Shown here: positions 1-13,100 of the stretch, in pieces
Layout of the letters: the number at the start of each line of letters is the position of its first letter
How positions within the stretch are numbered: the first letter of the stretch is position 1
NCBI RefSeq assembly: GCF_037325665.1
Contig: NC_090261.1
Location: 33,004,888 to 33,068,887 of the forward strand
Origin: Littorina saxatilis
Taxonomy: Eukaryota > Mollusca > Gastropoda > Littorinimorpha > Littorinidae
Length of the DNA stretch: 64,000 nucleotides
Reading direction: 5' to 3'
Notes under the pieces: generated by a model
The model's database searches: none
Seen by the model: only the letters and a program-made list of their open reading frames with translations
What the model was told of the DNA's origin: nothing
Made by a program: the position numbers and the translations under genes

Positions 1-498
1 ATTTGAAGGCTCCAGCCATCCATTGTTATCAGTGCTGCCACGCCCCCATAGCTCCTGCACGATTCCGAGATACATGTTCGTCTAGCAGTATCACCCCCTA
101 CCACGTGTAGTTGCCGACTCGTACTAGCAACAACGGGACTGTTTCTTCCTCAATATCACTGCTATTATCGCTTTCTTGAGGCTAAAACGACACGATGTAT
201 CATGATCTACAGGATCCTCAAGATCCAACATCCGGAGAATCTCCTCCCGTGACAAGGCTCGCCTTCGATTCATTTTTTTTGTTCGAAAACACCACGCAAA
301 TCTGCACTAATTTGATCAAGCCGGAAGAGAAAACCACGTGTATCAAGGGAAACAACTCAATTTACTGCAAGCTTCAAAAACCGGGAAGCAATCACGAGTC
401 GTGTACCTTGTATGTCTAATACTAAAATAGTCACTTCCCGTCCGTGGGCGTTGCAGCGCTATTACTAATATAGTCACCTCCCGTCGCGAAAGTGTTAA
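1..498 (-). mobile_element. piggyBac-like element, 5' end (cut by window edge)
   Basis: Read on the minus strand, the element starts next to TTAA (495-498) with TTAACACTTTCGCGACGGG, very like the TTAA plus CCCTTTCGC termini of piggyBac relatives. About 260 bp inside, the minus strand can be read as a piggyBac-type transposase N-terminus, with a piece LSREEILRML followed by acidic residues. The rest of the element lies left of the window, so completeness and the other terminus cannot be judged. The class rests on the TTAA target and terminus. The small plus-strand frame at 195-419 is a shadow. Confidence 0.5.
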
Positions 499-698
499 AA
501 AAAAAATTACTGTCAACTGCTGGCATCTTGGAAACAAAGGGAAATAAGCGTGCTTAATAAAGACAACGACAGTAAATGAGAGTTGCAATTCTCATTATCA
601 ACAGCATCACAGATGTTCAAGTGTACAACTGTTAAACGCATAAAAATGGGCAAATTAAGAGATTTCTTTCAACCCAGTTATTTAGACCAACAAAAAAT

Positions 699-920
699 AG
701 TCTGTTTACAGTATCCCGACCGACCCTATTTTTTTCGCGCGACCATAGACTTTTTTTGGGCATTTTGGGAAGAAATTTTTTTTATTTTTTTAAATTAAAG
801 TCTTTGTTTTTTGGCAAAATAACTTGAAAATATGTTTTTTGGGAGAGAAAAAAAAAAAAATTACAAAAATTCCCGACCTACCGACCCTATTTTTTTTGCC
901 TATGTTACCGTAAACAGACT
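699..920. mobile_element. Foldback MITE with AGTCTGTTTAC inverted ends
   Basis: A 222-bp element whose left end AGTCTGTTTACAGTA is matched in inverse by TTACCGTAAACAGACT at the right end. Inside the arms the words CCGACC and ACCGACCCTATTTTTTT are again mirrored, so the element could fold into one long imperfect hairpin. It has no coding capacity. The target duplication is unclear because both flanks are T/A rich. Confidence 0.6.
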
Positions 921-2287
921 TTTTTTTTGCCTTACCCTGTACTCCATATGATTATCATCTGACCGAAAAATTCTGCAAATTACAATAAATTTGTGCATAC
1001 CGATTCCCGTTTACGTGTAGACACAGACAATGCATACTCCATGACTAAAAATGTCCCCTTTACACCTTGATAACTACACCATCCAATTGTAAAATCTTAT
1101 ACATTACAATAAATTCTTGGATATAGATTCACGTATGCAAAAACTCCTATATACATACTAATACATCACAAAAAGGTACGCTGATTAGGGTAAATAAACA
1201 TGTTGTAAAGCAAACGCTGCCTATAAAATTCAGGCGTACCATGACTGATGAGGCACATATTGAAAACAGCTACAGAACTTCACACTTCAACAACGAGAAA
1301 AATATTATCCCCAAAAATATTGGTGAATTCTGACTGACAACATTTTAAATGCAGGCAAGACTTTCAGCATTAAAATAAATCTGAAATTCTGAGCGACATG
1401 CACAAATTAATTTCTCATCTCCATTTTGATATGGTCAGGGAATGAGTTAGGAATGTCTTTTTGATCATTGGTCTCTTTTGATTTGAGGTATAAAAGTGAT
1501 TGGAAAAAAATATCCTGCCCTCATGACTTTCGATACGATATATGATTAAAGCCCAAATTACAATAATATGGCCTTCCTTTTGGATTGTTGAAAAGCCAAA
1601 TAATAAATGCTGATATATGCAAGGTACAGTGGAACCCCCCTTTTAAGACCTCCAAAAATCTGAAAAAATCCAGTCTTAAAAAGGAGTCTTAAATTGGGGG
1701 GTCTTAATGGGGGGTTTCACTGTATCAGCCAAAAGTCCCAGCACCATCTCTTTCCTATAATCAACATATTAAAGTAACAACAACAACAAAATTAAGGCAC
1801 TTAGTGAACTAAAAACAACACAAATCCGAAGAAGAAGAAGTATGGCAACCTGTATCATATGCTGGGGTGATTGCAGACAGACATACACATAACTATAGTC
1901 TCCTCTGTACCAATTAAACAAGTGGCCCCGCTGTTTAGAAATGATGTCATTTCTTTAATGCTAAATATATCTACCAATCAGGTTGTTGGCACGAAAGTAA
2001 CGTCACATGATGAGGTCACCATCTTGTAACTGCCAGACTCATGTTATCTATGTCTGCTTAGAGAAATAAACAGCTGAACTCCCTACAGGTTTGTGTAGTG
2101 TCGCATATGCGTATGAGTGAACACACATACACCTGCAATGTTAAACGTGGGTAAGGGTACGCTAGGCAACAACAACAACACGCCACAAAATAGGGCAAGG
2201 TCTTGATTCTTTATGTACTAGCTGTGGAGACCTCTGATATGTTAAGAAATGTGCACCCCTCCAGAACCTTTTGCAGACATGTGGTAT
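921..2287. other. AT-rich 3' flank of DHRS7, no gene recognised
   Basis: Apart from the 100-bp MITE at 1625-1724, nothing recognisable was found: no long frame, no RNA gene, only short CAA and GAA runs. Part of it is probably 3' UTR or downstream flank of the minus-strand DHRS7 gene, but I could not fix a polyadenylation site. Confidence 0.4.
1625..1724. mobile_element. Minimal foldback MITE, TACAGTGGAACC family
   Basis: This 100-bp copy runs from TACAGTGGAACCCCCC to GGGGTTTCACTGTA and is bounded by TA on both sides. The body is repeated AAGACC / GGTCTTAA words, so the whole copy is close to a perfect hairpin. It is the shortest complete member of a family with many copies in the window (5613, 8727, 56291, 61513 and others). 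Confidence 0.7.
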
Positions 2288-5200
2288 TTACTCCTGGCCC
2301 TCTCTCAGCTTCCTCAGCTGTTTCATCCCAATTCCTTTCATGACACTGAAATGCAGAAACGTTGGTGTTAATAAAAGCAGGTGAAAAACATAACACTTCA
2401 AAAAGCAAGAACAGTACTACAGTGGAACCTGACTATAACGACCGCAAAAAGGGACCGACCAAAAGTGGTTGTTATAGACAGGTGGTGGCTATGGAAAGAT
2501 GAATTACATAGAAAACTCGTCGGGGATCTTTTGGGGATGGGCATGCATGTGCTCGTTATCAAGAGATTGTTGCGAGGCGAGATGGCACTGTATCAACCCA
2601 TCTCGGTATGTTTCAAAGCTGATTTACCATTCATTTCTTAATTGTTTTTATACTTTTAAGTATATGTGCATGCCTGATCAGGACCAGACATACACTTTCT
2701 CTCCGCCCTTGCATACAGAAACATACAGACACATAAACAGATAAAGACAATAACAGAACCATAACCATGCAAGACTGAAGCAACCAACACTCTCTGTCTC
2801 ATGCACGCAAGCATGCACACGCACACACACACATACACACATCCCCCCCCCCACACACACACACACACACAGATTCCTCATTGAGCCTACCTGCGGAACA
2901 CAGTGGGCATGTACTGCGCAGCGTACAGAGAGATGAGAATGGGCTGCAGAGAGATCCAAGCCTCGTCCAGCTTGTTTGCAATGGCCACTGCGCACAGCTC
3001 TGCACATCTTTCCGTCGCCATCCGTTTCTCGCCCTCTTTCATGCTGCCTCCAACAACCTGTCACAAGTTTAAAAACAAAAAGTTTGGTTCATGAAGTATT
3101 GACATCCCCTACATGTCGGTGCTGGATCTTTACTGTAAATGTAAATGTTAAGAATGCCTCCTGTTTCAGAACAAGTACATGTGATTTTTTCCCACTTATG
3201 GTCATATAATCACAATATACTATGATATCCCTAACAAAATATCAGTGTCATCTAATCATGCCTTTAAGAAGCCAAATGTATTGTATAGCTATACATACGT
3301 ATTGGGCTCATCAACTTACATATAGCTCCTATAATCACATTTAGAATAGTAAAAAAATCTTGCAGTGCCACATACCACACCCATAACTTCCATGTTTTTG
3401 CAGCACTTTTGGTGTAAGGTTATCTAACAAAAAGCACAGATACCACAAAGGATAACACTGCATCTTTTTTCCACAAATTGATAGCTTTGAAACTTTGCAA
3501 GATGTTCGAAGAGATATCAATGTTTGGGGAAAAAAAAAAAAAGAGAACAAAATTGCTGCTGAGTGACATAATTGCAAGTTATCGTTGAGTCGTCGTTCGT
3601 GAGTTAAAGCTCTTTAAGATTACCTTGCCAGGTTGTTCGGTAAAGGCTGTCTCCAGGAGGTTAGAGAAGACGGGGCCAGGACACAGCATGGTCACATTCA
3701 GGTTGAACTCATTGCCCTCAACACGCAGCGTCTCAAACCAACCCTGCAACATTAGATGAACAGTGGAAGCCCCCTTTTAAAACCTCAAAATATCTAAGAA
3801 ATCTGGCCTTTAAAAGAAGGGGCGCTTAAAATGGAGGATTCTTCTTTCTTCTTCTGCGTTCGTGGGCTGAAACTCCCACGTACACTCGTGTTTTTTGCAC
3901 GAGTGGAATTTTACGTGTATGACCGTTTTTTACCCCGCCATTTAGGCAGCTATACGCCGTTTTCGGAGGAAACATGCTGGGTATTTTCGTGTTTCTATAA
4001 CCCACCGAACTCTGACATGGATTACAGGATCTTTTTCGTGCGCACTTGGTCTTGTGCTTGCGTGTACACACGGGGGTGTTCGGACACCGAGGAGAGTCTG
4101 CACACAAAGTTGACACTGAGAAATAAATCTCTCGCCGAACGTGGGGACGAACTCACGCTGACAGCGGCCAACTGGATATAAATCCAGCGCGCTACCGACT
4201 GAGCTACATCCCCGCCCAAAAATGGAGGATAATTTGCTACACTATGAACAGATCTGAAAATCTAAACAAGTCGCGTAAGGCGAAATTACTACATTTAGTC
4301 AAGCTGTGGAACTCACAGAATGAAACTGAACGTAGTCCGCCGCTAGTGCAAAAGGCAGTGAAAGTGACGAGCCTGTTTGGCGCGGTAGCGATTGCGCTGT
4401 GCTTCATAGCACGCTTTACTGTACCTCTCTTCGTTTTACCTTTCTGAGCGTGTTTTTAATCCAAACATATCATATCTATATGTTTTTGGAATCAGGAACC
4501 GACAAGGAATAAGATGAAATAGTTTTTAAAATGATTTCGGAAATTTAATTTTGATCATAATTTTTTTATTTTTTATTTTTAGAGCTTGTTTTTAATCCAA
4601 ATATAACATATGTATATGTTTTTGGAATCAGAAAATGACGAAGAATAAGATGAAATTGTTTTTGGATCGTTTAATAAAAAAATAATTTTAATTACAAGTT
4701 TCCGATTTTTAATGACCAAACTCACTCATTAGTTTTTAAGCCACCAAGCTGAAATGCAATACCAAACCCCGGGCTTCGTCGAAGATTGCTTTGCCAAAAT
4801 TTCCATCAATTTGATTGAAAAATGAGGGTGTGACAGTGCCGCCTCAACTTTTACAAAAAGCCGGATATGACGTCATCAAAGGTATTTATCGAAAAAATGA
4901 AAAAAACGTCCGGGGATATCATACCCAGGAACTCTCATGTCAAATTTCATAAAGATCGGCCCAGTAGTTTAGTCTGAATCGCTCTACACACACACACAGA
5001 CAGACAGACACACATACACCACGACCCTCGTCTCGATTCCCCCCTCTATGTTAAAACATTTAGTCAAAACTTGACTAAATGTAAAAAGCAAGGTTTTAAA
5101 AGGGTGTAAGTTATAAAATGGGGGTTCCAATGTAACCCTCAATTGTCACAAAAGCGGCAATGCAACTGCATGACTTAACTTTCTATAATTACGATCCATG

Positions 5201-8200
5201 TGCTAATGTGTGGACACAAGGACATTTAAAGCTCGATCTTTAATCAAGTAGAGAAGAAGAGATATATATCAGCTGTACTTTTCTTATAACACTTACACTA
5301 TCTATGACAAATTGGTTCCGTTCAATCTACGCTAAGAGGTAGAATTAATGTATGAGCTTATGAAATATGACCAAAGATGATATGTAAAAACTCAGTCTTA
5401 CATGCAGTGCATGTTTGGAGCCTGTGTAGGAGCCAGAAAATGGTGCGCCTGAAGAAAAAAAAGAAAAATGATAGGTAAGGTTAAAAACAGTTTCAATGAG
5501 ACTCTTGCATACACAGACAACCAGACACACACACATAAAAAATAGAATCAGCTGGGTTGTGGTCAGCAAAGATTATTCTTTGCTTTAATGCCTTGCATAA
5601 CAATATATATAGTACAGCGGAACCCCTTATTAAGACCTTCAAACATCAGAGAAAATGAGGCACGTCTTAAAAGGGAGTGAATCTTAAAATGGGGGTAAAT
5701 TGACAACGTTATGAACAAATAAGTATGAAAAAAGGTCTTAAAATCGGGGTGGGATTGGGTGGGTCTGAAATTGAGGGTCTTAAAAGGGAAGTCTCACTGT
5801 ATAGAATAGAATAGAATAGAATAGAATAGAATTTATTGTCATCAACCCTTAAGGATATTGACACAAGTTGTACAATAACTGAATGGATAAATAATGTACA
5901 AATTATTTCATTCAATATTGAAACAATTAAAAACAAAGGCTCCAAGCAATTTTTGAATTTTTTCGTCTTTTTTAAATAACAGATCGCTTGGTTTCCTTAA
6001 GTCACAGTTTGATACTTCTTCTTCTACTAACTTTTTTCTAATATTGTTAAATTTCTTGCAATTGTCTAGAAAATGTAGCTCATCTTCAATTACATTACAT
6101 GTATTACAGAGGCGATTCTCTCGCAATATTCCTCTATGACGCCCAGTCTCAATTTTTAAAGAATGTGTGCTTGTTCTTAATTTTGCTAGAGCTTTTCTAT
6201 GATTTATATTTGAAATATAAATTAAATAGGCTTGTATTGTGTATCGTTCTGTAATTAGTGAATAAAACTCAAGTCTTGAACATTTTTCAGATTTTTTGTT
6301 TTTCCAAAATAAAACGTATTCATTCATAATTTTTTGTTGTATAGCAAATTGTAATTTATTAGCATTAAATGTAAATTGGTTTTTCCAAACATGCTCAAAT
6401 CCTACAAGTGATAATAATTGTTTAATAAATTGCAACCATGGACTTGTTTTAGAGCTAGATATCATCAAACTGTATAAATGATGTAATAAAGACTGTTGAT
6501 TTGAATCTAAGATATGTCCCCAAAATCCTATGACTTGTGATATCATCTTTATACTTAGTGGAAATCTTCCCAACTCTCCTAAAACTGGAAGCCACATTGC
6601 TTTCTTGTGTACTCCTAAAATAAATCTACAAAATTTTATATGTGTAGATTCACTTGGACATTTATTTGATAAGCAATTCTCAAAAACTGAATGAAGATTT
6701 GAGATATCTTTCTTGTTAGTAAAATTATATGGAAACCAAACCTCAGCTCCATATGTTAAAATTGGATGTACTAACATGTCAAATAGATGTAGTATAGTTT
6801 CTGTCTGAACATTTTCATTTATAAATGCTTTACGAAGATAATACGCTGCTTTGTTACCTTGCTTATTCAAATGATCTTGCGTTAAATCAAAATTACCATT
6901 TTTATGAAATATTACGCCCAGATATTTATATTGATCTGTTACTTGTATTATGTCCTCACCACATTTGAATGTATTACTTATCTTGGTTTCTGTACGACAA
7001 AAAGGTATAATCTTAGTTTTTTCCGTGTTAATTATTAGTCCCCATTGTTGGCAGTAGTTGTATAAGAAATCTAGTTTGTTTTGTAGTCCTTTCTTGGTTT
7101 TCGATAAAAGAACTAAATCATCTGCATATAAAAGACATGATAATCTATCAGATGTATTTTCATGAATGAAAGGAGAGTCCTTATCTGGTAGTCCATTAGT
7201 AATATCATTGATGAAAATATTGAAAAGAGTAGGACTTAGCGTATTTCCTTGATGAACTCCTTTTTTGATAACAATTTCTTTTGAATATTCTCCTTGAATT
7301 CGTGTACATATTTTTGAATTATTGTACATATTTTTGATTATTTGGTAACATTTTCCCTTAATGCCATTCTTGTATAATTTGAGCAAAAGTGCATCGTGCC
7401 AGACGTTGTCAAACGCTTTTTGGAAATCTACAAAGCAACCATAAAGTCTACCGTTTTTAGTTTTTATGATATCATCAACAATGTTTTTTAGAATGAAAAT
7501 TTGGTCTGTGGTTCTATAGTTTTTACGAAATCCTGCTTGTTCTCTTAATAAGATGTCATTTTTTTCTAAAAACGAAGATATTCTTGAATTAATGATTTTA
7601 CAAAACAATTTTCCGAGGTTATTAGTGAGAGTTATTCCTCGATAGTTACTTGGATTAAATGGATCCCCTTTTTTATGAATTGGAATGCTGATGCCATTTT
7701 TCCATTCTTCTGGATATAAACCAGTTGAAAAGATCAAATTGAATATTTTTACAAGTATTTGAATAGTGCAATTTAAACTTGATTTGATAAGTTCATTGAT
7801 TATTTTATCTTTTCCTGGTGACTTTTTATTTTTCAATGATTTGCATGCATTTCTAATTTCTTCTTCTGTTATATCCTTATCTAAGGTAGGTATCGAATGT
7901 TTTTCAGGAATTCTCACAACAGAAAAAATCTACAAAACCTGTAAAACAAACAAGCAACGACAGGTTAACGTTCTCACCCAACTTTCCAGCCACACTGCTA
8001 GTGACCACCACCTGCCCCTGGCCGCGTTCCTTCATGTGCGGCAGGACACTCTTGGTCAGCGACAGAACGCCCAGCACATTGACCTCCAGGATCTGACGGT
8101 CCACTTCCACCGACGTCTCCAGCCAGGCCGCACGCTGAGACCGACCCGCGTTGTTGACCAAGATGTCAATCTGAAACAGAAACAAATGGTAGAGGTCTGT

Positions 8201-9861
8201 GAAGCAAATTAGAGAGGGCGGAGCTTGTTTTTTCATGATTGTTTGATCCACTGACTGTTTTTTTTAACACATAAACGCTTGTTTGGTTTTGTTTTGTTTC
8301 CAAATACCTTCAAAATAAAAAAAATAAAAATAAAAATAGCTTGCTTTAACGTAATCAGTGGTTCATATACCTGCCATTTCAGGCACCTCTGATGAAAGGA
8401 CATCTTCCTTGAGAGGACACTTTCTGTTGTCCCTAATTGTCTATTAATACAAATCTGTACATGTTTCAGCAGGCCACCTGCAATGTATGGACAGTTGTTG
8501 TTCTGAAGGGTGTTCTTTTATCACAGGTACTGCTGTACTAAACCATGAGGTGTTACATTACAGAAGCAAACTGAGCATACACACATACATTTGCACGCGC
8601 GCAAGCCCAAACACACACGCACACACACAAACTCACACAATTGTTTAGTTTTTGGTGTAAGATAGTTTATATTCAAAAGTAATTAGATGTACTGAATACT
8701 GCACCTCTAGGCTAATAATATATGAGTACAGTGGAACCGCCCTTTTAAGACCCCCTCCTTTTTAAGACCTTGTTTCATCAGACTTTCTCTTCATAACCTC
8801 AGTAAAATTACCCCCATTTTAAGACTCCCTCCTTTTTTTTTCAGGGCGAGGATGTAGCTCAGTCGGTAGCGCGCTGGATTTGTATCCAGTTGGCCGCTGT
8901 CAGCGTGAGTTCGTCCCCACGTTCGGCAAGAGATTTATTTCTCAGAGTCAACTTTGTGTGCAGACTCTCCTCGGTGTCCGAACACTCCCGTGTGTACACG
9001 CAAGCACAAGACCAAGTGCGCACGAAAAAGATCCTGTAATCCATGTCAGAATTCGGTGGGTTATAAAAACACGAAAATACCCAGCATGCTTCCTCCGAAA
9101 ACGGTGTATGGCTGCCTAAATGGCGGGGTAAAAAAACCGTCATACATGTAAAATTCCACTCGTGCAAAAAACACGAGTGTACGTGGGAGTTTCAGTAGCT
9201 CAGTTGGTAGAGCACTGGACTTGTGATCGAAAGGTCGCAGGTTCGAATTCGGGCCGGGACGGACACGGGTCAACTTTATGTGCAGACCCAGAGACGGAAG
9301 CCATGTCCCACCCCCGTGTCATCACAATGGCACGTAAAAGACCTTGGTCATTCTGCCATAAGTGCAGGTGGCTGAATACACCTAAACACGCAGACACCTG
9401 GGTAGCGCGACTCCGTTGCTGCTAGCTTTCCACTGGGAGGAAGCGACCCGAATTTCCCAGCGATGGGACAATAAAGTAATGAGAATGAGAGAAGAGAGAG
9501 AACGCAGAAGAAGACAGAAGAAGAAGACAGAAGAAGACAGAAGAAGAAGACCCAATTTTCTCAGATTTGTTGAGGTCTTAAAAGGGGGGTTTCACGTACT
9601 GTACATGAGTCGAGTGCCAGACAATACCACAAACTTACATGCCCAAAGTGCTTCAATACAGTCTGGACAGCGGCAGAATGAGTGTCAAACTTGACAGAGT
9701 CCAGCGGCAGCACCAGTATATCTTCTTTCTTTACAGGTCCCATTACTGGTTGAAGGAAGAAGTAATAAAGCACAGTTAAAAAAATAACATTACTCTTGTT
9801 AGAGAAAACTCTAATGGTTGTCAGTTACTGCTTCCATTTTCTAATGTGAAGATAAGTGACA

Positions 9862-9899
<38 letters not shown>

Positions 9900-10093
9900 C
9901 ATCGTCATCATCACACAACCCTACCACTATACTGAATTACATTTTTATCCAATTCACATTTCACAGTGAGCAGACACACACGCACACACGACTCTCCCCC
10001 CTCCCCCACTCACATACACACACTCGCACGCACGCACACGCACACATACACACACACACAAAAACACCCACCCACACACACACACTCGCACGT

Positions 10094-10137
<44 letters not shown>

Positions 10138-13100
10138 ACTTACAGACACATTGCTCCTTGACATTCTCAAGCTCCTCCTTCCTGCGAGCAGAGAGTACAA
10201 GCTTGCACCCAGCGACGGCCAGGCGATACACCAATGCCTCACCAATTCCACTTGAAGCTCCAGTCACCCACACCACCTGACCTTTCAAGCTCCCTGAAAT
10301 GTTATAATTAACAAGTTCTTAAAATAATCAAAAGCAGAGAGCTACAAAATTAAAACAAAAGCAACAAGAAGAAGAAGAAAACACAGAAGTACAATTCTGG
10401 TGACATTTCATTTTTGTAACATCTTATTACCACCAGCTTTCTTGGCTATTGTCGTAGTAAATGTGTACTTTTAAACACAACAGCCAGTCATTACTGGAAC
10501 TAAATGAAAAATACTACTATTAGAAATAATATTTTTGTTTGAGAAAGCAAAAACTCTCAGTGCTGCGTCATATTCAATGTCAAAGATTTTGATGATACAT
10601 GTACTATACAAGGCTGGACCAAGTGAATCTTCTTCTTCTCAATCGCTCAGACAGGGACTCCGGAACTTCTGATGAAGTTTGCAGTACAGCGAAGACTCCG
10701 CAGGGTGCCGAAGATCTTCTTCTGAACTGGTGTGTCCACAGGCCATGTTTCTGCTCGTAGTTTCTGGTGGATTGGACAGTGTTGGAGGAGGTGTTCCACA
10801 CTGTGACCAAGTGAATAAGAGGGAGGGGCTTTGAAAATGAGGCAACGGGTACTAGGCTAGCCAGGTGGGGTTCTGGTGAGCTTGTCCTCCTGTTTAAATT
10901 TAGCATTTTAGAGGGATATTTTGTGTGTCTCCTTGAGGTGCTGTCTGACTGAAACAACACATGTTATCCCCTGACATTTGTGTCCCCAAACGTGGAAGTA
11001 AACATCAGCACGATCTTCGTAGAAGACCCAAGAAAGGACCCTAATAAAGTGATAGTCCTAATCCGCCTCCGGCCGCTGTGTAAAACACGAAGGCAGAAAG
11101 AAGGGTGAATCCAAGCACTCAGACTCCAGTTGACATAACTGTCAATCGTATGAATGAAAACGTGCTATTGTTTGCCCACTGAACCCGACCACTAAGAAGC
11201 CCCGAGGGGATAAAATGGTGGGTATTTGGCAACGCGACAAGCCAGGAAGAAGCCAACAGCAGAAGCTGAGAACAGCCAGCTTAGCGCTTTTCCTTGATAA
11301 GACAGACCGAGGGCTCTTCTTTGCTGTGAGCTTCCCTTTGATAGGGAAGAGTCCACTTGCAAAGACGAGGAAACGAAAGAGAATCCTCACGCAAGGGAGA
11401 GATTACCGACTCCCAACAGAACAATACTGTCGGCCGAGGCCTTCTCCCAGGCGAACAGCAAAGCTAAATCCTTTATAAATGTGTCTTCTACAGCCCGGGG
11501 AAAATTGTTCTTACAAACAGACAGTTTCCCCTAGCTATACACATCCCAAAAAAGAACGCCCGTCAACCCCAGGATACCCGGGGGTAGTTCCGTAGGCAGA
11601 ACAAAAGAAAACCTTAAGTTCTTAGGCTTGGCGCTAGCCGAGCCTACGAAACACGCTCAGCGAGTGATGCGCTACTTGAGCGGATGACGCACGCTAAAGC
11701 CACACCGCAACCGGTGCTCAGCCAAGCGCTGCTCCAAAGAAAGAAGAGAGGAAGTAGACTCGTAAGAAACCTTCCACAAATCCAACCACCGCCGATGAAG
11801 GAGCTAAGAACTAGACGTTCAAAGCCTTCCCTTCGAAGGCTCAAATCAGCTAAAGGAGCCGCAAACCGCAGCAATCCAAGCCTATCCAAAAGCTGCCAGC
11901 AAAGGCAGAGGTGGGGCCAAAACATCGTTAGAGTACGCAGATTGTTCCTGAGGAGGAGCAAACACGCCAAAAAAGATGGAGAAAAAACGGCATATGACGA
12001 TGCTACCGCTAACCCTTTCAGAAAAGTAGCGTGTAGCAACCCCTGCTGCCAGCGCCAAAAAGACGGCAGCTTAGCCGAAAGGCAAAAAGAGGTATCACCC
12101 TCTGCCACAGAAGCCACATCTTCTATACCCTCATCATCCTGTTCAGCAGTATCCCAACGAACCTCGAAAGGATGAGAACCGGCAACCAATCCCGACATGG
12201 CAACACATGCCAAGAAGAGGGAAAGGCAGGGAAAAACCCCTGAAGCCGGAACTTCGTGAACGGATTCTCCATCCACTTGCCTCATCCCAGCTGAAAGACT
12301 GGAAGAGGAAGTGAACGCAGCATGTGTAACGGCAGAGGAACCGCAGTAACGGAACCTAAGCCGAAGGCTGACGAGAGCCGCCTACCAAACACCACAGTGT
12401 TAACGGCCGAAGCCACAGCCGCAAAAGCGGAAGCGGAACCGGCCGTGGATTGCTGCCGTTTCTGTTGCAAGCACCACTGCGCTTGAACTTAGACGGCAAC
12501 AGGAACCCGACGCCATACGCCAAAGCGTAAGCACCATCGTCCAGACAGCCTTCATGCACCTCAGCGCAATCCGGAAGTTGACGCCCTGCTTGACTGCCAT
12601 AGTCAAACAGAGAGCCATCTTTACTGTCTTCTTCCTGCCCCCAGGGCGGAAGCGGAAGCCGCACAGACTGACCAACGTCCAACGACGCGGCAGAAAGCAT
12701 CAACCTTCCGTACGCTCTACAGTGTCCCTACCCCCCCCTGACCGGCCGCTTAGCGGCGATGGCCAGACGGGGTATCAGAACTTTCACCGGTGAGCGCGAT
12801 GCCCGTGGCTACTTTTGACTGTAGACGCGCTACACTTTCCCCGGAGAACCCGGGTACTCGTGTAGCAGACAAACCTTGTGACAGTGACCCCCTGCTTGAC
12901 TACCATAGTCAAACAGAGAGCCATCTTTACTGTCTTCTTCCTGCCCCCAGGGCGGAAGCGGAAGCCGCACAGACTGACCAAACGTCAAATGACGCGGCAG
13001 AAAGCAACAACCTTCCGTACGCTCTACAGTGTCCCTACCCCCCCCTGACCGGCCGCTTAGCGGTCGATGGCCAGGCGGAGTATCAGAACTTTCACCCGTG

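Larger units (their letters stand above)
3759..5134. mobile_element. TACAGTGGAACC-family MITE split by a SINE and a TIR repeat
   Basis: The left part begins CAGTGGAAGCCCCCTTTTAA at 3761 and the right part ends GGGGTTCCAATGTA at 5134. The original element was about 190 bp. It is interrupted by a tRNA-derived SINE (3840-4217, with target duplication) and by the TACATTTAGTCAAG repeat (4290-5083). It lies in DHRS7 intron 5. Confidence 0.6.
8727..9603. mobile_element. TACAGTGGAACC-family MITE split by a SINE pair
   Basis: The left portion (8727-8843) begins TACAGTGGAACCGCCC. The right portion (about 9560-9603) reads TCAGATTTGTTGAGGTCTTA and ends TTTCACGTACTGTA. The intervening 0.7 kb is a type A SINE that itself holds a type B SINE. 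Located in DHRS7 intron 3. Confidence 0.6.

Noticed and set aside
4022-4219. tRNA genes at the SINE heads (also near 8850, 9200, 42900, 48350, 51950)
   Set aside because: Box A/B are present but the sequences continue directly into SINE bodies with GAAGAA tails and target duplications; stems are imperfect.
5793-7917. TCTCAC target duplication around the LINE
   Set aside because: Only six bases match at 5792-5797 and 7912-7917, and the second lies inside or at the edge of the reading frame; not convincing.
9961-10288. Val/Cys- and Thr/His-rich frames over CA repeats (also 2656-3064, 39523-39886, 51338-51617, 57553-58074, 61931-62460)
   Set aside because: Translations of (AC)n, purine or pyrimidine tracts; no real protein features beyond the true exons they overlap.
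11644-12285. 213-codon minus-strand frame
   Set aside because: It lies in a G/C-richer unclassified insertion with a long opposing frame. Composition explains the openness and no domain is visible.
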